NCBI GenBank assembly: GCA_028641055.1
Contig: CM054057.1
Location: 726,240,484-726,304,483, forward strand
DNA from: Alopecurus myosuroides
Lineage: Eukaryota > Streptophyta > Magnoliopsida > Poales > Poaceae
DNA: 64,000 nt
Direction of reading: 5' to 3'
Part shown: one piece after another, positions 32,897 through 43,890 of the stretch
Layout of the letters: each line of letters opens with the position of its first letter
Position numbering within the stretch: the first letter of the stretch is position 1
Notes under the pieces: model-generated
Told to the model about the DNA's origin: nothing
Seen by the model: only the letters and a program-made list of their open reading frames with translations
Databases searched by the model: none
Made by a program: the position numbers and the translations under genes

Positions 32897-34513
32897 TGAT
32901 ACGTCATAAACGTATCCTTAATTTCCGTTGTTCCATGTTGTTTTCTTATTGTTTCCCACATGTTTGCTATACACTTTATGTCATTTTTATCGATTTTATG
33001 GACTAACCTATTGACAAGATGCCACAGAGCGAGTTCCCTGTTTTCTGCTGTTTTTAGTTTCAGAAAAGTTGTTCAGGAAATATTCTCGGAATTGGAAAAA
33101 TTGAAGCCCGGAAGTCTTAGAAATCCCGAAGGTTCCACGAAGTCCCGAAGAGACCCGGAGGGGGGCCTCAGGGGGGCCACACCATAGGGTGGCGCGGCCC
33201 CCCCTTGGCCGCGCCAGGGGTGGTGTGGGGCCCCCAAGCCTCCACCGCCTCATCCCTTTCGCCTATATATTCCCCCCAAGACGTAAATCCTAAGGATATC
33301 CCACTTTTCCCGAGAAACACTCCAGGCCACCGTCACCGTCATCCCGAGATCGGGAGGGTTCTGGAGATCTCCCCGGCACCCTGCCGGAGGGGGAAATCAT
33401 CACCGGAGGGGTCTACACCACCATGCCCTCCTCCGAAGTGATGCGTGAGTAGTTCATCCCTGGACTAACGGGTCCATAGCAGTAGCTAGATGGTCGTTCT
33501 CTCCACTTTGTACCTCATGTTTAGATATTGTGAGCTTCCTAACATGATCAAGATCATCTTTATGTATTGCTACATGTTGTGTTTGCTGGGATCTAATGAA
33601 TGTTGAATGATATGTCTTATGATTATCAATCTATCATGTTATCTTCATGCTTATGTTATTTATGATCTTGCATGCTCTCTGTTATTCGTAGATGCTCTTT
33701 CCAAGTAGATGCTAGTAACTCCAAGAGGGAGTATTTAAGCTCGATAATGGGTTCATGCCTCCTTTTCATCTGTGCTTGAGTGACAAAAATGTGACGGATG
33801 GAGGATGTGTTGTTGCCATTAGGGAGAAAACAACAACGCTTTGTCTAAGGATGATGTTATTGTTTACATTTACACACTTTGCTTACTGCAATTATCTGTT
33901 GCTTGCAACTTAATACCCAACGTTTGTTCGGATGATATTCGAAGGGTGGATTATTAGTCATAGATGCAGTTGGATAACGGTCTATGTATTTTGTTGTAAT
34001 GCCCACATGAATCACATAGTAATCTTTATGTCTTTCATATGCACTACGACGCAGCCTTCATTTCTGTCAATTGCCTAGCTGTAATTTGTTCACCACACAT
34101 TTTATTTATCTTTCTCGAAGAGACACCACTAGTGAACTATGGACCCCGGTCCTTTTTCCTCATACTGATAAAACACATACTGCTTTCATACTGATTTCAT
34201 ACTGTTATCATACTGTTCCTACTGTTTTCTCACCATACATTTAACCTCTTTGTGTTCAGCAAAACCGGTGGGATTGAAAACCTCACTACTTCGTTGGGAC
34301 AGAGTGATTCGATTATGTTGTGTAGGTTCCATGTTGATGTTGAACCGGTAGTGCACCCTGCCACCTCAGTTGCATCAACCTTTAGAGATTGGTTGTCCTC
34401 CTACTGGTCGATTGAACCTTGGTTTCTTTTCTGAGGGGAAGTCTTGCTTCTACACTCTTCACAACCTTTCTCTTGGGGTTTACCAACGAGGGCGTCAACT
34501 ACACGCCGCATCA
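32897..34513 (+). repeat. B1 5' LTR (1617 bp)
   Basis: Starts TGATACGTCATAAACGTATC and ends CTACACGCCGCATCA. The inverted-repeat box is at 33177-33229, followed by TATATATT at 33264-33271. The rest is leader-like sequence without a gene; short frames near the right end overlap the primer-site junction. Confidence 0.92.
33264..33271 (+). promoter_or_regulatory. TATA box of B1 5' LTR
   Basis: TATATATT about 35 bases after the inverted-repeat box; the 3' LTR has TATATAT at 38591-38597 in the same position. Confidence 0.6.
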
Positions 34514-34520
34514 AGTTTTC

Positions 34521-34538
34521 TCGCGCCGTTGCCGAGGA
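34521..34538 (+). other. B1 primer-binding site (degenerate tRNA-Asp)
   Basis: TCGCGCCGTTGCCGAGGA, two mismatches from the TGGCGCCGTTGCCGGGGA site, eight bases after the 5' LTR. Confidence 0.75.
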
Positions 34539-34695
34539 GGAAGAGAATCTCTGCAAGGGTAGTCTCTCACGTCCAATCTCTTTACTTTGTTTTTGTTTTG
34601 CTTAGTTTTTTTTTGTTTGCTTCTCTTTATCAAAAACAAAGAAAAAATAGATCTTATCTAGCTGTAGTTTTATTCCTATTTTTAGTCTTGTTAAA

Positions 34696-35523
34696 ATGAA
34701 TACTCATGTTCCTGTTGCCTTGTCACATGAGGAAATTATTTCCACTTTCAAACAAAGGAATGATGAGAGTTTCAAGGAAGCCTAGTCTAGAGTTTTTTAT
34801 TTCTATTACAAAACTGAACCTCAAATGACTCTAAGCCTGTTTCTGCGTAGCTTTTATTTGGGTCTTGTTCTTTACTATAGATGTGCTTTGGATATTCTGG
34901 TAGGAGGAGATTTCCTTCATTGTGATGAAGATCAAGCTTTTGATGCTAATAAAAAATTAATTGCTACTTTCAACTCACCTAGTAGCTCTAATAAAGCCTT
35001 TGCAAGTATTTATGCTAGATTGAACACTCTTGAGACACATATTGCTTGTTTAAGTGAGGGTCATAATCGGATTTGGGAACACCTTGATCATGTTCCAAAA
35101 AACTCTGAAACCTCAAATATAATCCCTACTGTGAAGGTTACTATTAATGGTGAAACTTTTCATGCTCGTTGTGATACTTTGTCTTAATTTTGTCTTATGC
35201 CTAAAGAGATTTACGAATCTTTGAACCATAATAACACCACTATATTTCCTATTGGGATAGCTGAGGGAGTGTTTACAAATATCTTAGGAAAAACGGTCTC
35301 CACTGATTATCTTGTTATTGAATGTGTAGGAGGAGGACAGATTACCCTTCGAAGATCTCTGTTGATGCTCTTAGGAGCAACTATTGATATGGGGAAAGGT
35401 ACCATGAATTTTACTCCAAAATCGTGTGCAGACCATAAGTTCCCTAAAAACAAGAATAAGGGTAAGAAAGGTAAATGTAAGCCTCAAAACAATTTGGATG
35501 CCCCTCCTTTCGAAAATACTTGA
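34696..35523 (+). pseudogene. B1 mini gag-protease ORF, two in-frame stops
   Basis: One frame of 276 codons from ATG 34696 to TGA at 35521-35523, broken only by TAG (34783-34785) and TAA (35185-35187). The first half resembles a piece of gag (RNDESFKEA, then RSFYLGLVLYYRCALD and FNSPSSSNKAFASIYARLNTLE). The second half resembles an aspartic protease domain (VKVTINGETFHARCDTLS, FPIGIAEGVF, LLMLLGATIDMGKGT). The usual Asp-Ser/Thr-Gly triad is not present (CDTLS), so proteolysis is doubtful even apart from the stops. The C-terminus is Lys/Asn-rich. Gag fused directly to a protease-like domain without polymerase suggests a parasite of autonomous Athila elements. Confidence 0.65.
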
Positions 35524-35537
35524 TTCCACTTTTCTGG

Positions 35538-35586
35538 GCCTGTCTAAAAGGCGTTAAAGAAAAGCACTTCTTGGGAGATACCCCAT
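35538..35586 (+). other. Conserved two-hairpin box, copy in B1
   Basis: GCC-TGTCTAAAA-GGC, linker GTTAAAGAAAAGCACTTCTT, then GGG-AGATAC-CCC, 15 bases after the gag-protease stop. Compare E0 471-516 and H2 56750-56798. Confidence 0.55.
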
Positions 35587-38207
35587 GGTTTTATTTTTGC
35601 TATGCTTTTCTCTGTTTTATTTGACTCAAGGGGTTGTATACTTCTGTAGCAACTCCTTTGTATCTTTATTTTGCTGATTTATTAGAGCCAAGTAAGGTTT
35701 CTGACGAGAGTTGTAGTTGGTTTTCGGAATTTCTGCGCGGGAAACAGATTTCTGTTGTCCACCATAAAAAATCGTATAAAATCCTAGAAGCTCATAATAA
35801 TCTGAAATGTTTTGTGCTTATTCCTCAGCTAATTCTGCAACTCTTTTGTTCTTTAAGTTTTCCGATGTGAGTAATGTAAGTGTCTCGAAAAAATTAGTCT
35901 TTACATAAAGTTCTGGTTTTGAAATATTCTGCAATTTTTCTTGAATTTGCTCTTTTGCGGTGTCAAGTGGATTTCTATGCTTCATGAAACATCAGTGGCT
36001 CTAGCTAATGTTTAAAATTAACAATAGAACTTGTGCCATACATAACCCATGGATTTTTATTTGTTGCAATAACCCTCTAATGTGAATTACTGTTTGAGTG
36101 TGGTGTGAAGGAAGTTTTCAAGTGTCAAGAGAAGAGGTGATATAAGTGATCAAGAAGAGTGCAAGGTCAAAGCTAGGGGATGCCCCCGTGGTTCATCCAA
36201 GCATATTTTTAGAAGACTCAAGCATCTAAACCTGGGGATGCCCAAGGTAACCCCTGCTTCATCAACTATCTATCATGTCACTTCTCGTGAAACTATATGT
36301 TTATTCGGTCACATCATATGAAGTTTACTTAGAGCGTGTGTTTGTTTTTCTTTTGTTTTCCTTGATGCAATAATATAGTTGGATCCTAGCATTCTTGGTT
36401 TGGGAGAGAGACACGCTCCGCTTTTTCATTTGAATACTTGATATGCTAGTATTCTTAGTTTTTCTTCTAGCTGCTGCAATATTTTTTCTTTAGCTTTTGT
36501 TTTCATTGCATCTCTTATTCAGAGTTGTTAGTTCTAGTAGTGTTATGTGAGTACTCTGATGTTTGCTTGTTGTAGCATGTAGAGAGTTTTTGTTAAATCA
36601 TGATTTGTATGGTGCTTGTTTGTGAAAAGAAAGTACTTCTTGAGGTAGAATTTTTAACGGTGCAAGTAGAAGCTTGTATGGACTGTGGCTAGAACTTTTT
36701 TATATCATGCTCGATGTTATTTTAGTTTTGAAGCCTTGTGGATATTTAGTAGCATGATTAGCCTCAAATAGTTTAGAGTGTTTAATGTGCCATTGAAAGA
36801 ATTATGAGTTGTTCTTGTCATATTGAAGCATAAATTTGTGGTGTTCTCATTTGGATGATTTATTTGGTTGACTTGGCGCATGCTCACACCATGTTTATCA
36901 CTATGAACCAATCACGAATAGCCTCTATGATCATTTAGTTTTTGAACTTGTGGTACCACTTATGCTTTGATTAATGGTGTTTATGTCGCTATGCATGATT
37001 ATGGCTCTTATGCTCTCTTGATTGGTCGCTCCCGGTCTTTTGCTAGCCTCCACCTGTACTAAGTATGAGCTCTACTCGTGCATCCAACTCCCTAAAACCA
37101 AGTTTTCCCATTGTGTGCACCATACCTACCTACATGTGGTAATTAACTGCCACTCCAAAGTAAATTTCTCATGTGTTGTTTTTAAAACTTTCAAAAGTAC
37201 TCCTGTTTTGTGCTCCTGTTTTAGCTCATAAGGACGTAAGCAGAGAATCTTTATCTCACTTGTTGATTGGAATTTAACACCCTTGACTAGTGGCTTCATC
37301 CGCTTATCCAACGATAGAAGAGCTGGCAGCGGGGTGCCCAGCCCCAAATTAATAACACAAGTTCTCTTCACTATTTTTTACCCTGATTTATCAGCCAAAG
37401 CATAATTGTGTAAACAAAAGAGAAACAGGGATGACCATCTACCCAGATGTGTCCTTCTAGGGAGCCGCTCTTGTGAATTCTAGTTGGCTTGTGACGTACT
37501 GTATTTTTTGTTTACCATTCGTTGACATAAGCATACACCTCTCTTAAAATATAGACACTCCTCCACGGTATGTGATTGTTGGCAGGCACCCGAGGATTCG
37601 GTTAGCCATGGTTTGTGAAAGATGGTTGGGAGGAGTGTCAAGTTTTCATACCTCTGTTTAATAAAATAAAATCTATAGCACTTGAGTGATCCATGCTTCC
37701 CTCTGCGAAGGACCTTTCTTTTACTTTTATGTTGAGTCTCCATCTTCTAACTTTATGCACAATTCAGAGACCATTTTTGCCATTCTGATTTTTATGTGCA
37801 TTTGTCCTAGAAACATTATTAATTGATTCAATATGTGTTATTGCTAGTTCTCTAATTATTTGTTCTAGTATTCCTCATGAACTTTGAAGGTCTCCTGACA
37901 TTTATGTTTTGCCCCACTCTTAAGGACTAGAGAAATATAACTTTGACATGTTCTCTCCATACTTGAAACAAACGTATATCTTTCTTTGCATTGTTATTCA
38001 TGATCTTTTATTTGAGTTACTTCTCATGATGCAAAGTGATTGTTATGCTTTATCATTAAAGTTTTATTTATCATGCTTGTGTTGAAGTTCTATGAGCTCA
38101 GCTTACTTATGCTTTTACATTATTGGTGATCAAGTTTATGTTGGTAGCATGTCACCTCAGAAATTATTTGTTTTTATCGTTTACCTACTCGAGGATGATT
38201 AGGAACT
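35587..38207 (+). other. B1 3' noncoding interior
   Basis: No gene supported over 2.6 kb. It contains two GGGGATGCCC motifs (36177-36186 and 36235-36244), spaced like the two polypurine-like tracts of H2. It also has single-copy versions of sequence that is tandemly duplicated in H2 (36360-36700), and the TGCATCCAACTCCCTAAAACC segment shared by all Athila-type 3' regions here. Confidence 0.6.
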
Positions 38208-38221
38208 AAGCTTGGGGATGT
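38208..38221 (+). other. B1 polypurine tract
   Basis: AAGCTTGGGGATGT adjacent to the 3' LTR start TGATATGTC. Confidence 0.75.
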
Positions 38222-39830
38222 TGATATGTCATAAACGTATACTTAATTTCTAATGTTCCATGTTGTTTTCTTATTGTTTCCCACATGTTTGCTATACACT
38301 TTATGTCATTTTTATCGATTTTCCGGACTAACCTATTGACAAGATGCTATAGAGCCAGTTCCCTATTTTCTGCTGTTTTTAGTTTCATAAAAGTTGTTCT
38401 GGAAATATTCTCGGAATTGGAAAATTCGAAGCCCGGAAGTCTTAGAAATCCCGGAGGTTCCACGGAGTCCCGAAGAGACCCGGAGGGGGCCCTCAGGGGG
38501 CCCACACCATAGAGTGGCGCCCCGCCTCCCTTGGCCGCGCCAGGTGGTGGTGTGGGGCCCCTGAGCATCCACCGCCTCTGCCCTTTTCCCTATATATCCC
38601 CCCAAGATGTAAACCCTAAAGATATCCCACTTTTTCCCGAGAAACACTCGAGGCCACCGTCACCGTCTTCCCGAGATTGGGAGGGTTCTAGAGATCTTCC
38701 CGGCACCCTGTCGGAGGGGGAAATCATCACCAGAGGGTCTGCACCACCATTCCCTCCTCCGAAGTGATGCGTGAGTATTTCATCCCTGGACGACGGGTCC
38801 ATAGCAGTAGCTAGATGGTCGTTCTCTCCACTTTGTGCCTCATGTTTAGATCGTGTGAGCTGCCTAACATGATCAAGATCATCTTTATGTAATGCTACAT
38901 GTTGTGTTTTCTGGGATCTGATGAATGTGAATGCTATGTCTTCTGATTATCAATCTATCATGTTATCTTCATGCTTATGTTATTTATGATCTTGCATGCT
39001 CTCTGTTATTAGTAGATGCTCTGGCCAAGTAGACGCTAGTAACTCCAAGAGGGAGTATTTATGCTCGATAGTGGGTTCATGCCTCCTTTTCATCTGTGCT
39101 CGAGTGACCGAAACGTGACAGAATTGTGATGTTGCCATTAGGGAGAAAACAACAATGCTTTGTCTAAGGATGATTTTATTGTTTACATTACACACTTTGC
39201 TTAATTTAATTATCTATTGCTTGCAACTTAATACCCAAAGTTTGTTCGGATGATATTCGAAGGGTGGATTATTAGTCATAGATGCAGTTGGATAATGGTC
39301 TATATATTTTGTTGTATTGCCCGCATGAATCACATAGTAATCTTTATGTCTTGCATATGCACTACGGTGCAGCTTTCATTTCTGTCAATTGCCACCTGTA
39401 ATTTGTTCACCACACATGTTATTTATCTTTTTCGGAGAGACACCACTAGTGAACTGTGGACCCCGGTCCTTTTTCCTCATACTGATAAAATCCCTACTGC
39501 TTTCATACTGCTCTCATATTGTTCCTACTGTTTTCCTACTGTTTTCCACACCATACATTTAACCTCTTTGTGTTCAGCAAAACCAGTGAGATTGACAACC
39601 TCACTGCTTCGTTGGGACAGGGTGATTCGATTGTGTTGTGTAGGTTCCACGTTGTTGCTGGATCGGTAGCGCGCCCTGCAACCTCAGCTGCATCAACCTT
39701 CAGAGATTGCTTGTCCTCCTACTGGTCGATTCAACCTTGGTTTCTTTTCTGAGGGAAGACTTGCTTCTACACTCTTCACAACCTTTCTCTTGGGGTTTAC
39801 CAACGAGGGAGTCAACTACACGCTGCATCA
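38222..39830 (+). repeat. B1 3' LTR (1609 bp)
   Basis: Starts TGATATGTCATAAACGTATA and ends CTACACGCTGCATCA. It aligns end to end with 32897-34513 with scattered substitutions and short indels. Inverted-repeat box at 38501-38556. Confidence 0.92.
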
Positions 39831-39835
39831 GGAAT

Positions 39836-40249
39836 TTTTTGAGAAACTTTATTTTTGAGGTATTTCCAGAATTTTAATAATTAATAAAAACCTTGAAAAC
39901 GAAAGTGAAAAGGTGGAAAACAAAATCAAAACTAGAACTACAGAGGTTCTACGACACTCTAATGGAAAAATATCCAAAGAAAAAAAAGGTGCTAGTGGTT
40001 AAAACAAAAGTATGGGTGGTGAAAACATGCATAACCACAGTAATCTGGGTGAAAACATCAGTAAAACGTGCATAAGGATGGTGGAAAACATGATTGTACT
40101 CAAGTAGCAATGTGATAAAAGAAGTAAACATGGTGAAACCGTAATGGGAAAGGTGAATTCATTCAAAATCATTTTGTTAACAAGGGTGATCAAGTCTTGT
40201 TACCAGAAAAATATTTATATGAAGCAAAACTTTGCTAATCACAAAATAA
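39836..40249 (-). other. H1 interior between protease ORF and ORF3
   Basis: AT-rich, no gene seen. This is where RT, RNase H and integrase would be in an autonomous element; with 32414-32896 on the other side of B1 the whole gap is under 1 kb, so pol is truly missing. Confidence 0.55.
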
Positions 40250-41020
40250 TTATGTTACCTCAACCTTGATAGACATAGTCCCTATCATAATAATTTCATA
40301 TTCTTTTGGTGGTACTAGAATGGGACAATAAAATTCTCCAATCTTGATGGTCTTAATATTTTCAGTTGAATTTAAACCATATATTCTATCAATCTTTTTG
40401 GGAAAATAAACAGTATGATCTTTATCATTAACATTAAAAGTTACTTTTCCTTGATTGCAATCAATAACAACCCCTGCAGTATTAAGAAAAGGTCTCCCAA
40501 GAATAATAGACATATTATCATCTTCAGGCATTTCCAACACAACAAAGTCAGTTAATATCAAACAATTAGTAGCAACTTGCACAGGAACATTCTCACATAT
40601 ACCAACAGGAATAGCATTTGATTTATCAGCCATTTCCAAGGATATATCAGTATGTATCAATTTTTCAAGAGAGAGTCTCTTATAAAGAGAGAAAGGCATA
40701 ACACTAACTTCAGCTCCCAAGTCACATAGAGCAGGTTTAACATAATTTTTTTTAATAGAACAAGGGATAGTAGGAATACCAGGATCTCCAAGGTTCTTTG
40801 GCTCCTTGCCATTAAAAGAGTAATTAGCAAGCATAGTGGAAATTTCCTCATTAGGAATTTTCATATTGTTGGAGACAATGACTTTCATATATTTAGAATA
40901 AGGAGGCAGTTTAATAGCATCAATCAAAGGGGTTTGCAAAAACTGAAGTTTCATCCATTCACAAAACTTGTTATAATGTTCTTCTTCCTTTGATTTATGT
41001 TTCTTATTAGGAAAAGTCAT
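40250..41020 (-). CDS. H1 aspartic protease domain (end of gag-protease ORF)
   Basis: An open frame of 256 codons ends in a stop at 40250. The protease active site is CDLGAEVSVMPFSLYKRL (family form DLGAS, here Glu for Ser), followed by IPVGICENVPV, TDFVVLEMPEDD and IILGRPFLNTAGVVIDC, a full retropepsin-like fold of Athila/Tat type. Residues before it (KEEEHYNKFCEWMKLQFLQTP) are the gag-protease linker. The frame stays open upstream of the ATG at 41020, so this ATG is probably internal to a longer gag-protease ORF. No RT follows. It would process Gag if expressed. Of the gag-protease remnants here it is the least damaged. Confidence 0.8.
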   Translation of the reverse strand: MTFPNKKHKSKEEEHYNKFCEWMKLQFLQTPLIDAIKLPPYSKYMKVIVSNNMKIPNEEISTMLANYSFNGKEPKNLGDPGIPTIPCSIKKNYVKPALCDLGAEVSVMPFSLYKRLSLEKLIHTDISLEMADKSNAIPVGICENVPVQVATNCLILTDFVVLEMPEDDNMSIILGRPFLNTAGVVIDCNQGKVTFNVNDKDHTVYFPKKIDRIYGLNSTENIKTIKIGEFYCPILVPPKEYEIIMIGTMSIKVEVT

Positions 41021-42893
41021 TTCTTTTTGTACCCAAGGCTCTCGTTCATTCCCATGTTTATTAGCAATGAAATCTTCCTTAGTATACTTTGAAGTTTTAG
41101 TTTGCTTTTCAAGTTCAGCTACAGGTTCTTCTTTATCAGAAGCATCACTTTTATCATTACCACTTTCAGTTTCAGCATCCGAAATAGATATACTATTGGG
41201 ATCTTTAGTAGGTTCAGGAGATTCTATAACATTTTTTATGTCTCTTCTTCTTTTTCTTAGAAGGAGAACTATTGTTTTTTAGGTTGCTGAAAATCTTGTT
41301 CAATTCTTTTAGGATGTCCTTCAGGATACAAGGGGTCTTGAGTAGAAACACCACTTCTAGTAATTAGTTCACAAACATGTTTATCTCTAGAAGAATTAGC
41401 TAGCATGTCGTTTTGAACTTTATTAAGTTGAACAATTTTAGTTTGAACAATTTTAAAATGTTTAACAAGCATTTTATCATCATTAGAGGTTCTCTCAATG
41501 ATACCATGCAAATTATCAATAGCTCTAGAGTTTTCTATAAGGTGAATTTGCACTCTCCTATTAAAGTTGCCTTGTTTAACAACATAATTATCAAATTCAT
41601 CTAAGCATTGATCAGGTGTTTAGAATAAGGAATATCTATATTATCAAAGTATTAGAGGGAGTGTACCTCAAAAGTTGATGGATGAGGAATAGGCTTACAT
41701 AATTCTTCTATAGGAGGTTCATTCTTCAAATCTTCATATTTAATACCCCTCTCTTTAAGATATTTCTTGGCTTCCTTCATCCCTTCATCATTTAATTAAA
41801 TCATCCCTCTCTTCTTGGGTGTTGGTATTGGTGTTGGCTCTGGTGTAGGTGTAGGATCAGGTATATTCCAATCATCATTGTTTTTGGCTATTTTAGCCAT
41901 TAATTCCTCAGCTTCTTCTGGAGTTCTTTTCCTGAAAGCACAACCAGCACAACTATCCAGGTATGTCCTGAACAGTTAGTCCATTATAAAATATATCTAG
42001 GATCTCATTTTTAGGTACAGGGTATCCAGGGCTAGCTCTTATCAAAGAACAAAACCTTGTCCAAGATTCAGGCAATTTTTCTCCTTCAGTTTGCTTAAAG
42101 TTAAAGATGTCCTACACAGCAGCATGTTAGGGACTAGCAGGAAATATTTTTGAAACAAAGCATTCACCAAATCCATAGGATTAGTAATACACCCAGGTGA
42201 CAGATTGTTAAACCAAATTTTAAGTTCATCTTTCAATGAGAAAGGGAAGATCTTGGTACCAAAATAGTACGCAGCTTAGTATCATTAGAAAACAAACTAC
42301 TCAAAGATGAAAGCTCATTCATGTGTTCCATAGCACTTTTACTTTCAGTTCCACAAAAAGGTTCCTTCTCAACAATGAATAAGATAAATCTAAAGAGAAA
42401 TCATAATCCTTGTCTATAATGTTTATGGGAGATGTGGCAAACTTAGCATCAAGAGAAGAGTTATATTTCACAGCATGTCTTGCAAGAAGACTCTTAAGAG
42501 CACTTGCACCAGTAGTAGCACGAGCTTCTTCAATAAAATCATCACTCGATTCAATATAGGTTTCATCAAGATCATCACAAGCTCAGTTGAATTAACAGGT
42601 GTACCAATATTTTCAACAAAAATTTCAGCATTTTTAATTTTTTTGGATCTAGCAATAGTAGCATCTTGGAAAGGACCTAGAGAACCGGTATCATCAAGCA
42701 TAGTACAAGCATCATTAAAAGGATCAGAATCATTCTCAAACTCGGCAGAAGTAATAGTACGTGTAGCATGTGGTAAAGTAAGAAGCTTACTCATAATAGA
42801 TGGTGAATTAAGAGCACCAGAGTTGTTTAGAGTTGTACCTCTTCTTGTAGTGGATGGTAATATAGGAACTTTTCCATCACGAGCCTTGACCAT
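41021..42893 (-). pseudogene. H1 gag, multiple frameshifts
   Basis: Gag starts at ATG 42893 (MVKARDGKVPILPS), about 60 bases from the primer site, and stays open to about 42580. After a frameshift it continues as LLARHAVKYNSSLDAKFATS (near 42430-42490). Later pieces include EGEKLPESWTRFCSLIRAS (near 42035-42095), a gag core motif, and Ser/Lys-rich linker sequence (41070-41560) leading to the protease. Several stops and frame changes make it non-functional. Gag would supply the particle shell. Confidence 0.7.
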
Positions 42894-42952
42894 GATGAAT
42901 GGCATGAAGCAAACAATATCACGATCAAGTGAGCAAATAAATAAAGCTATGG

Positions 42953-42970
42953 TCCCCGGCAACGGCGCCA
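42953..42970 (-). other. H1 primer-binding site (tRNA-Asp)
   Basis: Minus strand TGGCGCCGTTGCCGGGGA, exact match to the tRNA-Asp site, 11 bases from the LTR edge. Confidence 0.88.
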
Positions 42971-43890
42971 GAAAATAGTCTTGATGACCCACAAGTATAG
43001 GGGATCGCAACAGTCTTCGAGGGAAGTACAAACCCAAATTTGTTGATTCAACACAAGGGGAGCCAAAGAATATTTATATGCCTTAAAACTGACTTGTCAA
43101 TTCAGGTGCACCTGAAAGTAGACTTTCTTGCAACAATTTATCAGTGGTAACAGTTTCATAGTAGCGGTAGAAATAAAATAACAGCAGTAGCAATCGCGGA
43201 AAAGAGCAGTATGGGAAGTACCGTAGGCATAGAGGGAATGGATGGACGGGCGTTGCATGGATAACATAGGTCATGTAATAATCTAACACGAGCATTGCAG
43301 ATAATAATATAAAGCATCAAACATGTAGGCAAACCATAGGCATGTGTTCCAATATAGTCATACGTGCTCGCAATGAGAAACTTGCACAACATCTTTTGTC
43401 TTACCAGCCCGTGGCAGCGGGGCCTCTAGGGAAACTACTGGTAATTAAGGTGCTCCTTTTAATAAAGCACCGAGCAAATCATTAACACTCCGTGAACACA
43501 TGTGATCCTCACATAACAGCCACCCCCTCCGGTTTTCTCAATTTCTGTCACTTTGGGGCCTCGGGATTCGGACAATGATATGTGTAAAACAACTTGCAGG
43601 TATGATCAAGAAACAATATTATACTCATGAAACAATAACATGTTCATATCTGAAATCATGGCACTCGGGCCCTAGTGATAAGCATTAAGCATAACAAGTT
43701 GCAACAATGGTAGAAAAAACTAACAATGGATACTAGGCACTATGCCCTAACAATCTGGCATTATTACATGATCGATCTAATCCAATACCTTCCATCCCTC
43801 CCAGCCTACAGCGGTGTTTACTCACACATGGACGGGGGGAACATGGATGGTTGATGGAGAAGAGGTGGCGGTGTCGATGGCGATGATCTC

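Larger units (their letters stand above)
32897..39830 (+). mobile_element. B1: non-autonomous Athila-type element with mini gag-protease ORF
   Basis: Complete plus-strand element, 6.9 kb, with a perfect TSD GGAAT (32892-32896 and 39831-39835). LTRs are 32897-34513 and 38222-39830. A degenerate tRNA-Asp primer site and a polypurine tract border a 3.7-kb interior with a single 276-codon frame. No RT or integrase. It is inserted in H1 in the opposite orientation. It belongs to the LTR class of E0 and H2 (LTR end CTACACGCNGCATCA). Confidence 0.93.

Noticed and set aside
32897..34513. B1 LTR as a solo LTR
   Set aside because: A second LTR at 38222-39830, a primer site, a polypurine tract and a shared GGAAT TSD show a full element.
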